A stretch of DNA of 42,928 nt, taken from positions 1-42,928 of IMG/VR virus record IMGVR_UViG_3300028030_000027. One strand, written 5' to 3'. Shown piece after piece: positions 24,320 to 31,927 of the stretch. Below the pieces are notes generated by a model, which saw only the letters and a program-made list of their open reading frames with translations, had not been told where the DNA came from and searched no databases. A program made the translations under genes and the position numbers. How positions within the stretch are numbered: position 1 is the first letter of the stretch; each line of letters begins with the position of its first letter. This DNA is from a virus.

Positions 24320-25787
24320 GATTATCGTTTTCCTTGAACCTGAGAAGTGGCAACCTAACGGCATAAGGCACAGGCAGTGTTCTTTAAGTGCGGGGAGCAG
24401 CGATAACGAGATAGAAGTTCTCCTATGTCCGTCAGGGTTTGACTGCAGTAAAGAAGAGGTTGAGGTTTACATTCTCCCAGAAGGCAGGAGCGAAATAGAC
24501 TGTCTACTCTGCTACTCCGTTGAGGAGGTTCCTTTTAAATCTTCTATTCTGCGTATTAACAATGAGCTGTTAAGCCTACACAACCAGGCAAGGGAAGAGT
24601 TCTGCTCCGGCTGCCCACCTTTGAAGCTTGATGAGTCTCTGATCAGGCTTGCTCAGTGGTTTGCGGAGGATATGAAGAACTTTGATTACTACCACAGCGA
24701 CCATACAGACAGGTTCGGAAGAGGGGTAGCCGAAAGGTTCCTGCTCTTTGGAATTGACTACATAGAAGGAGGGGAAAATATAGGCTGGGTTGCCTCTGAT
24801 GCTCTCACAGAGAGAGAAGCAATACAGACAATGTTCTCGGGCTGGATGAACTCTCCTCATCACAGAGAGAACATCCTCAACAGCAACTTCAAGCAGGTGG
24901 GTTTTGGTATTGCCTCTAAAGAGGTTGAGATAGATGGAAAACTGCTCACAAAGTGGTGGTTTGTCGCCGACTTCGGAAACCTGAGAAGCAAAAAACCTGT
25001 AACTCCCGACCCGGAGCTCCCCTGCACGTCAGAGTGTATGAAAGAAATCAGGTGGTATCAGAAGAGCGAAAAGGTAAAGGAGTGGGACTACTCTGGGGAA
25101 GAACCGCAGGTTGTGGAAAGGGTCCGCCCTCTTCCCGAACTTGTGTTTGAGATTCCCTACATCAATATGTGCGGAATAGAGAAAATGGAGTTGTGGGGAG
25201 AAGTGTCCGGAACCCTGGCAAACATTGAGTTCCACGGCAAGGGACAGGCAACCGACAGGCTTGAATTCATCTGGGAACCCTACAGAAGGCCGCTGGTTAT
25301 AGACTTCACAGAAACAAGGCCATTCCCGGGAGAGCTGATTCTTCTTCTGGTCTATATGAGGGGGTATTCTGGAAACTGCAATCCCTGGATTGCCGGCTAC
25401 ACGTGGTTTGAGACGTTCTGCTTTACTTCGGGCGAGATACTCTCATGCTGCCTTGTTGACGACGATGGAAACATAACGGACGAATCGAGCGAACTTCCCG
25501 ACAGCTGGATAGGGCAGGACAACCTGAGATACAAAGTTCGTTTCAAGGGGAATCAGGTTTATCTCCTCAAGTGTTCAGACTACGCTAAATACAGAGAGTC
25601 TGAAAGGTGCATTATCTTCAAGAACGGTAGCTTCCGGATGAAAGATACCGAGAAAGACTCATGCAGGGCAGGACAGTTTGAGCCTGTCGGCAGTGGGCAG
25701 GTCTTGAGCGACTCAGTAGTCAGCTACTCCCTTGACCCCAAAAAGGACATAGTTGTTCCTGTCTGGTTCTGGAGTGAGGGGGCGTAA
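24312..25787 (+). CDS. Tail-tip protein with CAP/SCP domain
   Basis: 491 residues. Residues about 82-215 are a CAP domain: LLSLHNQAREEF (H90), a YYHSDH segment (H128), GGENIGWV (E155) and SPHHRENILNSNFKQVGFG (H183/H184, E186). These are the conserved His and Glu positions of the family. The remaining 270 residues are beta-rich with several cysteine pairs. CAP proteins bind lipids or glycans or act as proteases in other settings. In a phage tail it may contact or modify the cell envelope. No signal peptide, consistent with a virion protein. Confidence 0.75.
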   Translation: MAEIIVFLEPEKWQPNGIRHRQCSLSAGSSDNEIEVLLCPSGFDCSKEEVEVYILPEGRSEIDCLLCYSVEEVPFKSSILRINNELLSLHNQAREEFCSGCPPLKLDESLIRLAQWFAEDMKNFDYYHSDHTDRFGRGVAERFLLFGIDYIEGGENIGWVASDALTEREAIQTMFSGWMNSPHHRENILNSNFKQVGFGIASKEVEIDGKLLTKWWFVADFGNLRSKKPVTPDPELPCTSECMKEIRWYQKSEKVKEWDYSGEEPQVVERVRPLPELVFEIPYINMCGIEKMELWGEVSGTLANIEFHGKGQATDRLEFIWEPYRRPLVIDFTETRPFPGELILLLVYMRGYSGNCNPWIAGYTWFETFCFTSGEILSCCLVDDDGNITDESSELPDSWIGQDNLRYKVRFKGNQVYLLKCSDYAKYRESERCIIFKNGSFRMKDTEKDSCRAGQFEPVGSGQVLSDSVVSYSLDPKKDIVVPVWFWSEGA

Positions 25788-27649
25788 TGGCGAGGATAAA
25801 GATTGAAAACTTAGGCGGAGCTGTTGATTCAAGGATAAAGAAGGCAAAGATAACAGCAATCTACAGAGGGGACGATACCGCCGATATAGAGCTTTTGGAA
25901 AATCAAAAGAAATACGAAAAAGTCCCCATCTTCTATCACTGCAGACCGGACGCAAAGAAGAGAGAAAACGGGGCGCTTGAAGAGGGTTCCCTGGCGTTTG
26001 AAGTGGGAGACATCGTTTACGTGAAATTCAGGAGGGAAGGAGAAAAACTGCAAAAGCCCATAATAATAGCGGGAGAAAAACTCAAGGCCTGTGTGTGTTA
26101 CAACCTGATGTTTTTATACAAAGACGAAAACGGAGAAGTAAAGGCCGCTATTTGCGACGTTGAAAAGGAAAAACTTATAGCAGGGCTTGATGTTAAAGGT
26201 CTGATGCAGATGGGTTTTACCGGCGACTGGGAGAATCTTCTAACAGCTTTTGATGAACAATGGTCTGAAATGGTTAATGTGGACTTTCATGCTGCATATT
26301 ACAGTAGTTCGGATAATAGGTATAACATTTCTATTTTTACAATAAATGTGGACAGGAAAGCATTTTGGCGCAGACGTTGGTGGAGTCTGTTTTATCTTTT
26401 TGTCTATTTACCGGAAAAAAAGGAACTTAAGCTTCTTGAATATGATTCATCCTACTATAAACAATTTGAACTATATGCAGCTCCTTCTTTTGATCTAAGG
26501 AAGATATTCATCTACAAAAGATACTGCCCTGACTGGATGGACAGAAATGACCGTATTTACGAGGTCTACGGGTATTACTTGTATGATACAGAATCCGGAA
26601 AATTCCAGCAAGGCACAAGATATCAAAGATATATCTGGGAACAGGATTATACTTTTCCCTTCGGTAAACTGACTAAAAACTATAACTGCTATACAGGGTT
26701 TATAGATAGACAGGGATTTAGATACAGTTTTAACTCATGTTTAGGAGATGCGCCCTACGCTAAAGACTGGAAGCAGATAGCTTTTATAAAAGACTTAAAT
26801 GAAGGGTTCTCGGCAGATGACTATGGACAAAGCATAAGCGGGCAATTTGCTGAATTTCAGTATTTATCGTATGATCTTAATCAAGTTAAAGAAAAAGAAA
26901 TCATAAATATCCATCAAACCAGCACTCCTCCTTCCGATTCAGTCATTACTCAAAAGCTTAATGAGTTGAATTTAATCGGAAACAAGTGTGGCCAAATAAA
27001 AAGCTTCCAAGTTTTTCCTGTCGGGAACAAAGAATTTCTCTTAGGAAATGGAGCAGTCGCTGCAGGGAGAGTTATTCTCCATAGGGAGGCTGGACAATAC
27101 GACGAAATTTTTGACGAAGTTGAAAATTTTAGGTTCTGCTCCTGGAATGCCACAAACCAAGTGTTTCTTCATTGTATTGGAGATACTGATTTTGTTGCAA
27201 ACTGCCCAGATGAGGTTGAATATGCTTCATTCGAAAGTATAGAATGTTTTATTCTTACAGGAAACGAAACTTTTTCTGAAGGGGAAGTTTTAGAAGTAGA
27301 GTTTCTTGAGGGAGATAACTTTGAATTAACATGTAAAGCTTGTAACCATGAGGCTTTGGTATATATAGAAAACGATCGCTACAATAGCATAAGTCGCAGA
27401 TATTGGGCAGGCACTTTAGAAAGTCATCCCTTTATTAAGGGATTTGATGAATATTCCGAAATCAATCCAAGATCAATGCAGTGTTTCTCTGATATAAATG
27501 GCAAACACGTATACTTTGAAAAAGTTAAATTCCCAAGTGGAGAAACTATTTATAGGGTAAAGGATAAAGAAGGAAACTGGAAGGATATTTCTAACATCGT
27601 TAACTCCCTCCCATCAGAACCGCTTGCTGTTTTAGTTTTGAGGGTATGA
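25787..27649 (+). CDS. Probable tail fibre or receptor-binding protein
   Basis: 620 residues. The first 130 look like an OB/baseplate attachment domain (IENLGGAVDSRIKKAKITAI, VGDIVYVKFRREG, KPIIIAGEKL). From about DNA 26220 onward the sequence turns AT-rich and aromatic (Tyr/Trp/Phe) with no recognisable repeats. Being the last and longest of the tail-tip genes and having a composition break after a conserved anchor, it is the best candidate for the host-range protein. Enzymatic function not seen. Confidence 0.6.
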   Translation: MARIKIENLGGAVDSRIKKAKITAIYRGDDTADIELLENQKKYEKVPIFYHCRPDAKKRENGALEEGSLAFEVGDIVYVKFRREGEKLQKPIIIAGEKLKACVCYNLMFLYKDENGEVKAAICDVEKEKLIAGLDVKGLMQMGFTGDWENLLTAFDEQWSEMVNVDFHAAYYSSSDNRYNISIFTINVDRKAFWRRRWWSLFYLFVYLPEKKELKLLEYDSSYYKQFELYAAPSFDLRKIFIYKRYCPDWMDRNDRIYEVYGYYLYDTESGKFQQGTRYQRYIWEQDYTFPFGKLTKNYNCYTGFIDRQGFRYSFNSCLGDAPYAKDWKQIAFIKDLNEGFSADDYGQSISGQFAEFQYLSYDLNQVKEKEIINIHQTSTPPSDSVITQKLNELNLIGNKCGQIKSFQVFPVGNKEFLLGNGAVAAGRVILHREAGQYDEIFDEVENFRFCSWNATNQVFLHCIGDTDFVANCPDEVEYASFESIECFILTGNETFSEGEVLEVEFLEGDNFELTCKACNHEALVYIENDRYNSISRRYWAGTLESHPFIKGFDEYSEINPRSMQCFSDINGKHVYFEKVKFPSGETIYRVKDKEGNWKDISNIVNSLPSEPLAVLVLRV

Positions 27650-27749
27650 ACAGTTTCAGCCTCATTTTGCTCTTATGTCAACTGTCAAATCATGCCACTT
27701 ATTGCCTCTTTCTATCGTAGTATGAAAGAAACCGGTGTGGAGGCAAGAA

Positions 27750-28037
27750 GTGGCTAAATCTAAGAAGAATACAGCGGCTCAAGCTCAAGTGCAGGCTGAA
27801 AATGAAGTGCAAAACCCTCAAGCCGAAAGCCAAGCTAAAAAACGGCTTGAACAATCCAAAAGAACGGTCCAGAAGAAACCGAAGAAATACCGTTCTCTCT
27901 CAAGATTTATAGAGGTTTTTGAGTTCAAAGGAACTCGCTACACCATCCATCCCAATTCAGTTGCAGAAAACCTCCCGGAAGACGCACCGCAGGTTCAAAG
28001 ACTTATCAAGTCAGGCAGGCTTGTAGAGGTTAAGTAA
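27750..28037 (+). CDS. Small basic phage protein
   Basis: 95 residues from GTG 27750, six bases after GGAGG; an upstream GTG at 27735 lacks one. A Lys/Gln/Ala-rich N-terminal 50 residues is followed by a compact C-terminal part (FEFKGTRYTIHPNSVAENLP, LIKSGRLVEVK). Its stop overlaps the next ATG, so it is cotranslated with the lysis genes. Family not recognised. Confidence 0.6.
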   Translation: MAKSKKNTAAQAQVQAENEVQNPQAESQAKKRLEQSKRTVQKKPKKYRSLSRFIEVFEFKGTRYTIHPNSVAENLPEDAPQVQRLIKSGRLVEVK

Positions 28038-28522
28038 TGCAGGCTTTACGCTTCGTTCTGTTTAGGGGAATCTCCCTTTTGTCAAAAAGCATCAGGTTTT
28101 TTACAAGGTCTAACTACTCCCACGCAGCCATTTTAGATAAAGAAAAGCAGAAGCTAATAGAATCCTGGAGTAGCATTCCCCACGTTCACTGGAGATACTC
28201 TGATTTCTCAGCCCACACGCCAGGAACGCCTTATGAAATCTGGGAACTTCCGGTAGAGGATGAGCAATACGAAAGAGCAATGCACTTTTACCGCTGGCTG
28301 GCGGATAGAAAGTTCCCCTACAACTACCTTGGCGTTATAGGTTTTGTTCTTCCGTTTTTCACCAGCAGCGGCGGTTTTTTCTGCTCTGAAGGCTGCTGGG
28401 AAGGACTGGTATTCGCCGAAATAGCACCAAAGGACATTCCGGGCTGGAAAGTTTCTCCCGATAGGTTTAAAGAACAAATAGAGCTGTTAGGCGCAAAGCT
28501 TGTAAGGAAAGGAGTTACGTAA
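28037..28522 (+). CDS. Papain-like (YiiX/NlpC-P60-type) amidase or peptidase
   Basis: 161 residues. The order is His first (TRSNYSHAAILD), Cys later (GGFFCSEGCWEGL), as in circularly permuted papain-like enzymes of the YiiX group. The first 25 residues are hydrophobic/basic but not a clear signal peptide. It stands directly before holin and endolysin, so it may cut peptide cross-links or act on a lipoprotein during lysis or entry. Confidence 0.7.
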   Translation: MQALRFVLFRGISLLSKSIRFFTRSNYSHAAILDKEKQKLIESWSSIPHVHWRYSDFSAHTPGTPYEIWELPVEDEQYERAMHFYRWLADRKFPYNYLGVIGFVLPFFTSSGGFFCSEGCWEGLVFAEIAPKDIPGWKVSPDRFKEQIELLGAKLVRKGVT

Positions 28523-28938
28523 TGTTCTGGCTCCCCGTAGTAACCACAGTTGTCAGCAAGGTTGCTGACCTCATAGACCAGAAGGTTGAAGATAAAGACC
28601 TTGCTAACAAGCTAAAGGCCGAAATACAGACGGATATCCTCACTAAAGAGTATTCACGCATAGAGCAGGAGCTTGAAGCTCAGAAAGCAATCATCGTTGC
28701 AGAAGCTACCGGCCACAGCTGGCTACAGAGGAACTGGCGGCCTATCACGATGCTGGTTTTTGTCTACATCATCGCCCACAACTACATCATAGCTCCTCTG
28801 TTTGACCTTAAAGAGCTTGCTATCCCACCGGATATGTGGAGTCTATTGAAAATAGGCCTTGGCGGTTATGTAATTGGCAGGAGTGTTGAAAAGGTAGCTC
28901 CTACCATTGCTGACGCTGTAGCAAGGAGGAACAAATGA
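28522..28938 (+). CDS. Holin, 3TM type
   Basis: 138 residues. A helical amphipathic N-terminal part (VADLIDQKVEDKDLANKLKA, QELEAQKAIIVAEATG) is followed by the characteristic SWLQRNWRPITMLVFVYI. A second hydrophobic segment lies near IAHNYIIAPLF and a third near WSLLKIGLGGYVIGRSVEK. This pattern is that of the GTA/3TM holins. It would form membrane lesions releasing the endolysin encoded two genes downstream. Confidence 0.85.
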   Translation: MFWLPVVTTVVSKVADLIDQKVEDKDLANKLKAEIQTDILTKEYSRIEQELEAQKAIIVAEATGHSWLQRNWRPITMLVFVYIIAHNYIIAPLFDLKELAIPPDMWSLLKIGLGGYVIGRSVEKVAPTIADAVARRNK

Positions 28939-29255
28939 GCGATGGAATAGAAGAAAGGCTCAGACGGCTTGAGCTTGGATATACGAAGATTGAGTCACAG
29001 GTCAAGGTTATAGGCGGGGATATAAAGGATATCAAGGAAACCCTTAAGGAACTTGCAGAGATAGCTAAGGGACAGGTGAGGCTTGACACGATGTTTAGGA
29101 ACTTTGAACAGGAGAAAAAGGCTCTTGAAATCAGGGTTGAGAAACTGGAATCCGATATTCAGTTCCTTAAGAGAGTAGCCTACGGTGCAGTTGCTTTAGG
29201 TGCTGTAGGGATGCCTATCGGGATTGAAATCTTCAAACATCTGTTGAGGCTCTAA
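28935..29255 (+). CDS. Coiled-coil protein with C-terminal membrane segment, lysis-associated
   Basis: 106 residues. Residues 1-80 are coiled coil (RLRRLELGYTKIESQVK, FEQEKKALEIRVEKLES). A single hydrophobic helix follows (AYGAVALGAVGMPIGIEIF). This is the plan of XhlA-type or second-holin proteins. It overlaps holin by 4 nt and meets endolysin at its stop. It probably modulates holin or spans the envelope. Confidence 0.65.
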   Translation: MSDGIEERLRRLELGYTKIESQVKVIGGDIKDIKETLKELAEIAKGQVRLDTMFRNFEQEKKALEIRVEKLESDIQFLKRVAYGAVALGAVGMPIGIEIFKHLLRL

Positions 29256-29761
29256 TGACCCCGACCTTTGAAAAGGCTTTTAAACTTCTTATGCAATTTG
29301 AAGGCGGCTACGTCAACGACCCCGCCGACCCAGGAGGAGAGACAAAGTTCGGCATTTCAAAAAGCGAATACCCCGACCTTAACATAAAGAACCTAACTGA
29401 GGAGCAGGCCAAGGAGATTTACTGGCGGGATTACTGGCTGAAAGCCCGCTGCCCAGACCTTGAGGCAGTTCATCCTAAGCTTGCTATTTATCACTTTGAC
29501 ACAGCTGTCAACACTGGAATAAGGCGAGCAGGACAAATTCTTCAAAGAGCCGTAAATAGGCAGGGATACAATCTCGTAATTGATGGTATAGTAGGACCTA
29601 TCACTATAAGCACAGTGGCTAAGTGCCACACGGGGCTTCTTTTAAGAGACTACCTACTTCAAAGACTTCTGCATTATAAAAGAATAACAGATAGGAACTT
29701 CTCTCTCCGCAAATTCTTCCGTGGCTGGATAAACCGCACACTCACTCTCTATACTGGGTGA
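29255..29761 (+). CDS. Endolysin, GH108-type muramidase
   Basis: 168 residues. Catalytic Glu in LLMQFEGGYVNDPADPGGET (E16), the exact GH108 signature, then KFGISKSEYP. The C-terminal half has the family's PG-binding region (LQRAVNRQGYNLVIDGIVGP). No signal peptide, so release depends on the holin. It is the last gene of the rightward late operon. Confidence 0.92.
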   Translation: MTPTFEKAFKLLMQFEGGYVNDPADPGGETKFGISKSEYPDLNIKNLTEEQAKEIYWRDYWLKARCPDLEAVHPKLAIYHFDTAVNTGIRRAGQILQRAVNRQGYNLVIDGIVGPITISTVAKCHTGLLLRDYLLQRLLHYKRITDRNFSLRKFFRGWINRTLTLYTG

Positions 29762-29767
29762 AAAACT

Positions 29768-29785
29768 GGGTGCATTCTGGGTGCA
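29768..29785 (+). repeat. Integrase arm-type repeat pair, left
   Basis: Two GGGTGCA units 11 bp apart (29768, 29779), followed by an inverted TGCACCC at 29790-29796. The same pair with the same spacing lies on the other side of the tRNA core at 29980-29997. This is the layout expected of arm binding sites of a tyrosine integrase. Confidence 0.7.
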
Positions 29786-29800
29786 AAACTGCACCCAAAA

Positions 29801-29835
29801 GTTCCGAAAAATTCCAAAAAATTCCAGATAATTCC
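29801..29835 (+). repeat. Four helically phased TTCC repeats in the attP arm
   Basis: TTCC occurs at 29802, 29812, 29822 and 29832, exactly 10 bp apart, separated by A-rich hexamers. All copies face the same side of the helix and the A tracts should bend the DNA. Candidate Xis or host-factor binding array. Confidence 0.55.
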
Positions 29836-29892
29836 AAGTGAAGTTTTAGGGAGATTTTCTTTGTGAGAGTTGGTTTTTCCTTGATTTTCAAG

Positions 29893-29937
29893 TGGTGCTG
29901 GCGGGGGGACTTGAACCCCCGACCTGGGCATTACGAG
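29893..29937 (-). other. attP core: 3' part of a tRNA-Thr (CGT) gene
   Basis: On the minus strand the sequence runs from the anticodon loop CTCGTAA through T-arm (GGGGG TTCAAGT CCCCC) and acceptor CGCCAGC to discriminator A and CCA. The 5' half of a tRNA is missing; the bases before the loop do not pair with TGCCC. This is the segment an integrase carries to rebuild the tRNA it interrupts. Phage genes flank it on both sides (endolysin and int). Confidence 0.8.
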
Positions 29938-29979
29938 TAATCATGGTTTTATTGTAGCACAATGCCTTTAATCGGTGGT

Positions 29980-29997
29980 GGGTGCATTTTGGGTGCA
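29980..29997 (+). repeat. Integrase arm-type repeat pair, right
   Basis: GGGTGCATTTTGGGTGCA, with units at 29980 and 29991, differing from the left pair by one base between the units. It lies 10 bases from the end of int. Confidence 0.7.
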
Positions 29998-30007
29998 AAA
30001 ACGTGTT

Positions 30008-31000
30008 TCAGAGCGGTAATTTCCTGATGGCATCTTGCAGGTGAGCAGGAGCCAGATGAGCGTATATTTCAGTTGTCCGGTAGTCCTGATGGCCGAGGAG
30101 CTCCTGCACGGTCTTTAAGTCCACTCCTGACATTACCATCAGGCTGGCGAACGTGTGTCGCAGGTCGTGGACTCTGACATTAGGAAACCCTGCTTCCCTG
30201 AGATAACCCTTTAGCTTGTGATAGACGTAATCCTTGTGGTAGGGAACCAGCTTGCCGACGGCCGGTAGTCTTTTCTCTATCTCCTCTCTAAGGCGGGGAT
30301 GAATAGGTATAACCCTGCTCTGGTAGTTTTTGGCTTTTCTAACGACTATAACTCCTCTGTTGAGGTCAACATCAGACCAGCGGAGGTTAACAACCTCCGA
30401 GAGCCTCATTCCGGTGTAGATAAAGAGCTTAAATACAAAAGCCCAGTAGTCATTGTCTATTACTTCCAGAACCTTACTTATCTGCTCAGGGAGCAGGAAA
30501 ACCGGAGGCTTTTGCTGAACCTTAAGGAGCTTGTAACCTCTAAAAGGGTGTTCTTTTACAAACTCCCATTCAACTGCCTTGGTGAGGGAAGCTTTTAAGT
30601 GCCTTATGTGGGTGTTAACCGTGCTGCGGGTTACTCCCGTTGCTAATAGATGAGATATATATTCGTCTAAGTGTTTACGGGATAGGGATTTAAGGTAGAT
30701 ATCCCCCACTATCTCCTTGAAGTTGTTAAGGACGTAGAACCTCTTGCGATAGGTAGCGGGAGCAAGATTCTCCCTTGCCCAGTCTAAATATTCTGGGATA
30801 AACTCAGAGAGGAGAACCTTCCGGCCCTCTTTAAGGATTATAAGCTTCCCAGCTAAATATTCCCTCTTTAGCTTGTTAAAAAGGCGAATGGCCTCCGCTT
30901 TGTTGCGTGTGCGAAGGCTCTTTTTTACTCCACGCCTGAACTCTACATACCAGATGCCGTTCTCTCTTTGGAATAGACGCATATTGATATTTAACCGCAT
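30008..31000 (-). CDS. int: Tyrosine integrase
   Basis: 330 residues, ATG preceded by GAGG. N-terminal arm-binding region, a SAM-like core-binding domain (about 65-150, FIPEYLDWARENLAPATYRK), and a catalytic domain with R199 (YTGMRLSE), H278-x-x-R281 (VHDLRHTF), H304 (LLGHQDYRTT) and nucleophile Y313 (EIYAHL). It joins attP next to its 3' end to a host tRNA-Thr gene. It is the last gene of the leftward operon and overlaps xis by 10 nt, so the two are translated together. Confidence 0.95.
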   Translation of the reverse strand: MRLNINMRLFQRENGIWYVEFRRGVKKSLRTRNKAEAIRLFNKLKREYLAGKLIILKEGRKVLLSEFIPEYLDWARENLAPATYRKRFYVLNNFKEIVGDIYLKSLSRKHLDEYISHLLATGVTRSTVNTHIRHLKASLTKAVEWEFVKEHPFRGYKLLKVQQKPPVFLLPEQISKVLEVIDNDYWAFVFKLFIYTGMRLSEVVNLRWSDVDLNRGVIVVRKAKNYQSRVIPIHPRLREEIEKRLPAVGKLVPYHKDYVYHKLKGYLREAGFPNVRVHDLRHTFASLMVMSGVDLKTVQELLGHQDYRTTEIYAHLAPAHLQDAIRKLPL

Positions 31001-31197
31001 TGTTTAACCTCGTGCAAGAGAACTTCTGTTTTGAGATCGTCCTCGCCGAGAAATGCGTCTATACTTTCTCTGTCCCAGAGCCATTTATTGCCTGCTTTTT
31101 TAGCAGAGATAAAACCTTGAAGGTAGTATTTCTTAAGGGTCTTGTAGCAAAGCGACGTATATTCTTCCGCCTCTTTTGTAGTGAGCCAGCGTTTCAT
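30991..31197 (-). CDS. Excisionase-like HTH protein
   Basis: 68 residues behind GGAGG. A MerR-type winged HTH fills most of it: LTTKEAEEYTSLCYKTLKKY, then a LQGFISAKKAGNKWLWDRES wing. Small size and the overlap with int point to the directionality factor Xis; the phased TTCC array beside attP is a possible target. A repressor role cannot be excluded. Confidence 0.8.
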   Translation of the reverse strand: MKRWLTTKEAEEYTSLCYKTLKKYYLQGFISAKKAGNKWLWDRESIDAFLGEDDLKTEVLLHEVKQCG

Positions 31198-31198
31198 C

Positions 31199-31852
31199 TT
31201 AGACCTCCTGGAATAGTTCAGGATGTAGAGGTTGGGTTAGAGCTCTCTTGAACCTCTCCCACTTAGCTAAAGAGAACAAAGGAAGGGCGGAATCTATTGA
31301 ATCCGCTCCTATTCTCCTTGCCCAGCGGACTCTGCGGGCGGTTCCTACCCTTCCGATGTGGCATTTCTTATTATGGGAATGTGCGAACTTTACCCAGAAC
31401 TCTCCCCACCTTATCTTCCATTCAGTAGTTCCACCCACGAAAAGCCAGTCAAACTGATGCACAACTGGCTCTATGTGTTTAGGCTTCATTCCGTCTTGAA
31501 GAGCAAGAGCATAACGAAAGTTGGGAAATTCTCTTTTAAGACGCTCTAACCAGCAAAGAGAAAAGTCTAAAGATTTAAGTCCTTCAGCGACTTTGTCGGG
31601 GACCACAACAAAGGTAGGGGGAGCTTCCTCTATACTGGCGACAAACTCAAGTGTTTTCAGGAAGGCTGTATCATCAAACGGAACCTTGTTTTTCCAGCAG
31701 GAAAAGGCTCCGTTATCCACAAAGTAGAGTGGAAAAGTATGTGGACAGAACTTACGGCGGAGCTCCGGGACGAGCACGACGCCCCAGTCTTCTTTTCTTA
31801 TTTCCTTTGCTTTTTTGGAGCCTCTGGAAACGAGGCCTAAATAAACATCCAA
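31199..31852 (-). CDS. Predicted DpdA-like 7-deazaguanine DNA transglycosylase (TGT fold)
   Basis: 217 residues. Five positions that define the TGT barrel are present in order: FVDNGAF (D46, nucleophile pocket, cf. DSGGF), VVVPD (D86), ALQDG (Q119, cf. VQGG), FVGGTTEWK (G140-G141, cf. GGLAVGE) and GADSIDS (D184/D187, cf. the nucleophile FDCV). Also CHIGRVGTARRVRWARRIG. The C-terminal Cys4/His zinc site of tRNA TGT is absent. Phage and bacterial DpdA enzymes exchange guanine in DNA for preQ0-type bases, which protects against restriction. No preQ0 synthesis gene is in the window, so the base would come from the host queuosine pathway. Activity on DNA is inferred. Confidence 0.75.
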   Translation of the reverse strand: MDVYLGLVSRGSKKAKEIRKEDWGVVLVPELRRKFCPHTFPLYFVDNGAFSCWKNKVPFDDTAFLKTLEFVASIEEAPPTFVVVPDKVAEGLKSLDFSLCWLERLKREFPNFRYALALQDGMKPKHIEPVVHQFDWLFVGGTTEWKIRWGEFWVKFAHSHNKKCHIGRVGTARRVRWARRIGADSIDSALPLFSLAKWERFKRALTQPLHPELFQEV

Positions 31853-31927
31853 GACAGCCTCCCTATCAGATTTTCAGGGAAGCCGAATAGGGGGACGGGT
31901 GGGGGAGAGGGTTATTTGTTTATTGGC

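Noticed and set aside
27646-27720. 24-residue hydrophobic ORF (ATG overlapping the fibre stop)
   Set aside because: Too short, weak ribosome spacing, no lipobox or other motif; could be real but cannot be supported.
29779-29796. GGGTGCA-AAAC-TGCACCC as terminator of the late operon
   Set aside because: Perfect hairpin but no T run after it; the same GGGTGCA pairs flank the tRNA core, so integrase arm sites explain it better.
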